A DNA stretch of 64,000 nucleotides from Superficieibacter sp. HKU1 (GTDB taxonomy: Bacteria > Pseudomonadota > Gammaproteobacteria > Enterobacterales > Enterobacteriaceae). Each line of letters opens with the position of its first letter. Position 1 is the first letter of the stretch. Shown in pieces: positions 60,419 to 64,000 of the stretch. Made by a program: the position numbers and the translations under genes. Location: assembly GCF_029319185.1 (NCBI RefSeq), contig NZ_CP119754.1, positions 3,844,001 to 3,908,000 of the forward strand. The letters run 5' to 3'. Below the pieces are notes generated by a model. It made no database searches. It was not told where the DNA came from and saw only the letters and a program-made list of their open reading frames with translations.

Positions 60419-60670
60419 GGGGTCAGTGCCTTAACCTGCGGTCGTCTCATCTGTCTCCGGGGAATAATCCCGACGCGGTTTTCACGGAGTGCATGCGTCT
60501 TACAGGTCAGTTAGTGTGCAATAACTTCCTGCCAGGCCTGCTGCGGGTAAATCCCGTTAAAGTTTACCTTACAGCACCGTGGCCAGCGGGGCACCTATGC
60601 ATCAAAGCCTGGCAACAATAGCAGAACCCGCCCCGGGGTTGTACAGTGAAATAGTTCAATACTGCGCGGA

Positions 60671-62680
60671 TTATTCTGTTTTAGCCTTAACCGATGTTTT
60701 TTTACGCTTCGCTGCTTTCTTCTTACCTGTACTGATAATTCCCTCACAGTCCGGATAGCGTATGCACCCCCAGAAATCACCATTTTTACCTTTACGTTTA
60801 CGTGTGGGCCCTTTGCATAACGGGCAGGGAGGCGTGACGGGAGCGGTGATTTTCACACTGTCCTGGCGGCCTTTTTCGACAAGGTGACGGGTCCACTGCA
60901 GCTGCTTTTGCATAAAGACCGCAAGCGACATTTTCCCCTGCGAAATATCATCCAGTGCCTGCTCCCATAATGCGGTCATGCCCGGGCTCGTCAGCGTTTC
61001 CGGCAGGGCCGCAATCAGCTCCCGGGCCATCTGCGTTGAGTGGATGTGCTTCCCTTTTTTCTCCAGATAGTGTCGTTTGAAGAGGGTTTCGAGTACTGCC
61101 GCACGCGTCGCCTCTGTGCCCAGACCTGCGTTATCACGCAGCACTTTCTTCAGCTTCGGGTCACTGACGAAACTGGCCGCGTTCTTCATGGCAGCAATCA
61201 GCGTCCCCTCCGTGAACGGTTTGGGCGGACTGGTTTTCATATCCTTAACCTCAGAACCGGTGACAGCGCAAATATCCCCTTTTGCCAGCGCCGGCAGCGC
61301 CATACTGTCACCGTCGACGTCCTCTTCATCGTCATCTTTTTCAGCCTGGAACAATGACTTCCAGCCCGTCACCACACCGACTTTCCCGCGTGTACGGAAC
61401 AGCTGGCCACCGATATTGAACGACGCCTCAGTCACGTCAGATTCCTGCAGCGGAAGGAACTGGGCGAAATAATGCTGGCGAATCAGCTGGTAGACCTTCA
61501 GCTCATCGGCGCTGAGGCGCGACAAATCAAATGCCTGCCGGGTGGGAATGATGGCATGGTGCGCGGTGATTTTCTTGTCATTCCAGACGCGCGAGACAAA
61601 CTGCCTGTCCAGCTGATTCAGTACCGGGGCCACAGCGGGATCGGATTTCGCCACTGCTGCCAGCACGTCGGGAATTTCCTGCTGCATGGAGGTTGGCAGA
61701 AAACCACAGTCTGTCCGGGGGTAGGTGGTCGCTTTGTGGGTTTCGTAAAGTGACTGAGCAATGGCGAGCACATCATTTGCGCCCATGCCGAATTTTCGGG
61801 AACAGACCTGCTGAAGGGTGCCCAGGTCAAAACAGAGGGGTGCCGCCGTTTTCTCCCGCTTCTGGGTCACCTCCAGTACCGTAGCCCTGCCCTGCTGCTG
61901 ACAAAGCTGTCCCACCGCCCGGGCTGCCTGAGGATTGATGCAACGCTTTTCCTCGTCACAGTACTGCTCAACGGGCACCCAGCCAGCCCGGAACCGGACG
62001 CCCTCTTTTTCAATAAGCGCATGTACCTGCCACCAGGGCTTTGGCACGAAGGACGTGATTTCATTATCCCGGTTAACCACCATGGCAAGCGTCGGCGTCT
62101 GTACCCGCCCGACGGACAGCACTTCTGACACCCCTGAGTCACGGGCTTTGAGGGTATAAAGGCGAGTCAGGTTCATACCGATGAGCCAGTCAGCCTGGCT
62201 CCGGCCCTTGCCGGCATCATACAGCAGGGCTGTTTTTTCCCCGGGAAGGATATTGCCCAGTGCTTCCTTCACACTGGCCTCATCCAGGGCTGACAACCAG
62301 AGCCGGCGTACCGCGCCACTGTAGCGGCAGTATTCCAGCAGCTCACGCGCGATAACTTCTCCCTCGCGGTCGGCATCGGTGGCGATGACCACCTCAGACG
62401 CCTTTTTGAGCAGCTTACTGATAACGGTGAACTGCGATTTTGTCTGCTCTTTGACGACCATTTTCCAGTCCTCAGGCAGCACAGGCAGAACATCGGCACG
62501 CCATGGCCTGCCATACTGCTCGCCATAGGCTTCAGGGCTGGCAGTTTCGAGTAAATGGCCGACCGCCCAGGTCACAACGATGTTACCGCCGCTGATAAAT
62601 CCCTGCTCACGCTTGCTGATACCCAGTACGCGGGCAATATCCTTTGCCTGGGAGGGTTTTTCACACAGAAAGAGTTGCAT
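60671..62680 (-). CDS. topB: DNA topoisomerase III (ICE type)
   Basis: Type IA topoisomerase of 669 aa. The TOPRIM domain starts LFLCEKPSQAKDIARVLG and has the acidic cluster ATDADREGE at about residue 103. The catalytic Tyr is in YPRTDCGFLP at about residue 330, and SVGRVQTPTLAMV precedes it. One zinc-finger-like unit (CPLC...CIRYPDC) ends the protein, followed by a Lys-rich tail. It resolves DNA during ICE replication or transfer. Separate from the chromosomal TopB. Confidence 0.94.
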   Translation of the reverse strand: MQLFLCEKPSQAKDIARVLGISKREQGFISGGNIVVTWAVGHLLETASPEAYGEQYGRPWRADVLPVLPEDWKMVVKEQTKSQFTVISKLLKKASEVVIATDADREGEVIARELLEYCRYSGAVRRLWLSALDEASVKEALGNILPGEKTALLYDAGKGRSQADWLIGMNLTRLYTLKARDSGVSEVLSVGRVQTPTLAMVVNRDNEITSFVPKPWWQVHALIEKEGVRFRAGWVPVEQYCDEEKRCINPQAARAVGQLCQQQGRATVLEVTQKREKTAAPLCFDLGTLQQVCSRKFGMGANDVLAIAQSLYETHKATTYPRTDCGFLPTSMQQEIPDVLAAVAKSDPAVAPVLNQLDRQFVSRVWNDKKITAHHAIIPTRQAFDLSRLSADELKVYQLIRQHYFAQFLPLQESDVTEASFNIGGQLFRTRGKVGVVTGWKSLFQAEKDDDEEDVDGDSMALPALAKGDICAVTGSEVKDMKTSPPKPFTEGTLIAAMKNAASFVSDPKLKKVLRDNAGLGTEATRAAVLETLFKRHYLEKKGKHIHSTQMARELIAALPETLTSPGMTALWEQALDDISQGKMSLAVFMQKQLQWTRHLVEKGRQDSVKITAPVTPPCPLCKGPTRKRKGKNGDFWGCIRYPDCEGIISTGKKKAAKRKKTSVKAKTE

Positions 62681-62695
62681 GTGTTGCCTCCCGCA

Positions 62696-63250
62696 TCAGC
62701 GTTTTTCACCCGCCGCAACAGCGCGGACATCATTCATCAGCTTCGTGACGCCGGACCCGGCCAGACGCTGTGCTGATGATGAGCGATAGACAACATAGAG
62801 CCTGCTGCCGGACCCGTTTTTCTCGATTTCGATATCCAGGTGATCACGTCCGTTCCAGTCGGAGCCCATTTTGTAGTAGCTGCCCGGCATGGCATCCCAG
62901 ACGGGATGCGCATCATCTTCAGCCGCCGCTTTCCAGTCCCCGTCATTTGCGGCCTGCCGCAGTGCCTCAAGCTCCTGCGTGGAGATAAATTTGTAATGGC
63001 GCTTCAGGCGGGCCGCCGCGGTATCCACATCGACCGGCACGGAGAACGTTTTATCGACGGACTGCAGGGCCTGTTGCCCCGCCGGGCTCATCAGCGGCAT
63101 CCCGCCACTTTCTCCGCTGCTGTTGCCGCCCAACGTTTTTGTCAGGTTTGCGGCTGTGTCACTGACCTGTTTATTAATCGCAGCCCAGTCCGTTGTTGCG
63201 CATCCGCTCAGTAAAAAGAAGGAGGTGAGGAGGAACACAGGGGGAATCAT
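62696..63250 (-). CDS. ICE lipoprotein upstream of topB
   Basis: Lipoprotein of 184 aa with lipobox FLLSGC (Cys17). The C-terminal half is a small alpha/beta domain: LKRHYKFISTQELEALRQA, DHLDIEIEKNGSGSRLYVVY. I do not recognise a named family; it lies between the TIGR03761-type gene (1 bp away) and topB (15 bp away). Confidence 0.8.
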   Translation of the reverse strand: MIPPVFLLTSFFLLSGCATTDWAAINKQVSDTAANLTKTLGGNSSGESGGMPLMSPAGQQALQSVDKTFSVPVDVDTAAARLKRHYKFISTQELEALRQAANDGDWKAAAEDDAHPVWDAMPGSYYKMGSDWNGRDHLDIEIEKNGSGSRLYVVYRSSSAQRLAGSGVTKLMNDVRAVAAGEKR

Positions 63251-63251
63251 A

Positions 63252-63977
63252 TCATTCCTCCTCTGCTATGGTGTTTTTAAGCGGAGGTGAGAACGAAGAA
63301 CGTTTTTTACCGCGTAACACATCCGGATCAGGTTCGCCATTTCGCTCAATGGCAACAAGCCCTTGCGTGGTTTTTTCTGCAATATCACGGCGAGTCACTG
63401 CAAGTGTTCGGTAAGGCTGAATCACGCCATAGACCTGACGAACAGCATGGCCACCATTGTCCAGGATAGCGTCACGTTGCGAACGCGAAATCAGTCCGTA
63501 ATGAAAAGCCTGGAAAGCTTTCATTGCTAACTGATCATATCCAACCAGAAGCCATACGCACCGGTATCCTAACGGTGAACGGCTGAAAACGCTGACATTT
63601 AACGGATCGGCTGATTCAACTTCCGAAAGCGTTACCCCTTTGGGTACGGCTGACAATATGGCATCCAGTGAACTGACGTTTTCATTAATTTTAAGTGTTG
63701 CTCGTTGCAGGGCTTCTTCGAGCCGTACCAGAGCCATATCGGCATAGGGATTATCTGCCGCTGAGTCTCGGGAAGCATTACCAGCTCGCGCAATGGCTTG
63801 CGGCATGCTGATTATTTCAGGCCTCTTTTTTTTCACCCCTGTCTCGTCCGGAGCATCACGTTTCCTGCCCTCCCAAAGCCGGATTGCATAATGTGTATGG
63901 AGCAGGATATTAACAGAGGACTGTAGGGCCCCCGCTCGTGAAGCGGTTGTTCCGCCCTTTGTTTTACCATCAGACAT
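63252..63977 (-). CDS. ICE protein of TIGR03761 type (PFL_4669 family)
   Basis: Protein of 241 aa, soluble, with the family pattern LHTHYAIRLWEGRKRDAP near residue 30, NPYADMALVRLEEAL at about 95, and the best-kept part SPLGYRCVWLLVGYDQLAMKA and YGLISRSQRDAIL. It is a standard member of the replication/partition end of PFGI-1/SPI-7-type ICEs. GAGAGGCG precedes the ATG. Its operon continues beyond the right edge. Confidence 0.88.
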   Translation of the reverse strand: MSDGKTKGGTTASRAGALQSSVNILLHTHYAIRLWEGRKRDAPDETGVKKKRPEIISMPQAIARAGNASRDSAADNPYADMALVRLEEALQRATLKINENVSSLDAILSAVPKGVTLSEVESADPLNVSVFSRSPLGYRCVWLLVGYDQLAMKAFQAFHYGLISRSQRDAILDNGGHAVRQVYGVIQPYRTLAVTRRDIAEKTTQGLVAIERNGEPDPDVLRGKKRSSFSPPLKNTIAEEE

Positions 63978-64000
63978 GTCTAACGCCTCTCTTTAGTGGG

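Noticed and set aside
1..64000. tRNA or rRNA genes and a tRNA-type attachment site
   Set aside because: I found no cloverleaf or rRNA signature and no end of the ICE in the window.

Overview
The window looks like accessory DNA from an enterobacterium (Klebsiella, Enterobacter, Citrobacter or a relative). The evidence is a complete silver/copper resistance island of the sil-pco type, several enterobacterial insertion sequences, remnants of a hydrogenase-4 (hyf) locus, and a long conjugation operon of the SPI-7/PFGI-1 class of integrating conjugative elements (ICEs). The species cannot be fixed from the window alone.

Layout. (1) 1-20.1 kb: metal island. pcoABCDRS run leftwards and pcoS is cut by the window edge. 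A PcoE/SilE-like metal sponge, a truncated-looking M23 peptidase and a 28-codon membrane micro-ORF lie between pcoA and a small His-rich membrane protein. Then come silP, silG, silA, silB, silF and silC leftwards, and silR, silS, silE and a DUF305 protein rightwards. Near-identical operator palindromes sit in front of pcoA/pcoE-like, between silC and silR, and in front of silE. (2) 20.2-22.3 kb: the 3' part of an OLD-family TOPRIM nuclease gene cut by an IS3-family element, then a tandem set of hairpins with a constant loop. (3) 22.6-27.6 kb: an AT-rich, tightly coupled six-gene operon. It encodes an MFS exporter, an AurF-type diiron protein, a 2-oxoglutarate/Fe(II) oxygenase, a PpnP-like cupin, a Gfo/Idh/MocA dehydrogenase and a fatty-acid hydroxylase/sterol desaturase. 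In front of it are a tiny 8- to 17-codon ORF with an excellent ribosome binding site and a 13-bp perfect hairpin. This is the best candidate for an undescribed system: it has the outline of a very-short-peptide natural-product cluster, but no product can be assigned. (4) 28.1-34.4 kb: a truncated nucleotidyltransferase, an IS903-type element, a membrane protein, four copies of a ~115-nt structured repeat (two followed by minus-strand terminators, so probably small RNA genes), and decayed transposases. (5) 34.6-37.1 kb: remnants of a formate channel gene, hyfR and hyfF. (6) 37.9-41.8 kb: an MscS channel, two more broken or partial ISs, and a pair of YgdI/YgdR-type lipoproteins. (7) 42.0-64.0 kb: the ICE module, all leftward except one inserted exported protein. 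It holds a TIGR03761 protein, a lipoprotein, topoisomerase III, DUF3577, SSB, a DUF4160/DUF2442 pair, PilL, TIGR03759, a lytic transglycosylase, TIGR03765, a membrane-bound Mrr-like nuclease, the TraD coupling protein, TIGR03747, RAQPRD, TIGR03758, 03745, 03750, 03746, 03749, 03752, 03751 and the TraC ATPase.

How the parts work together. SilCBA is the tripartite RND exporter; SilF and SilE bind metal in the periplasm; SilP is the inner-membrane P-type ATPase; SilRS switches the set on. PcoA and PcoB oxidise and move copper at the periplasm and outer membrane; PcoC and PcoD handle copper uptake and transfer; PcoRS regulates. In the ICE block the coupling protein TraD, the ATPase TraC and the inner-membrane/periplasmic proteins form a type IV secretion apparatus of the MPF-G type. 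TopB, SSB and DUF3577 serve element DNA processing. The genes that normally follow traC in this class are absent here, so the transfer module looks truncated on its left side.
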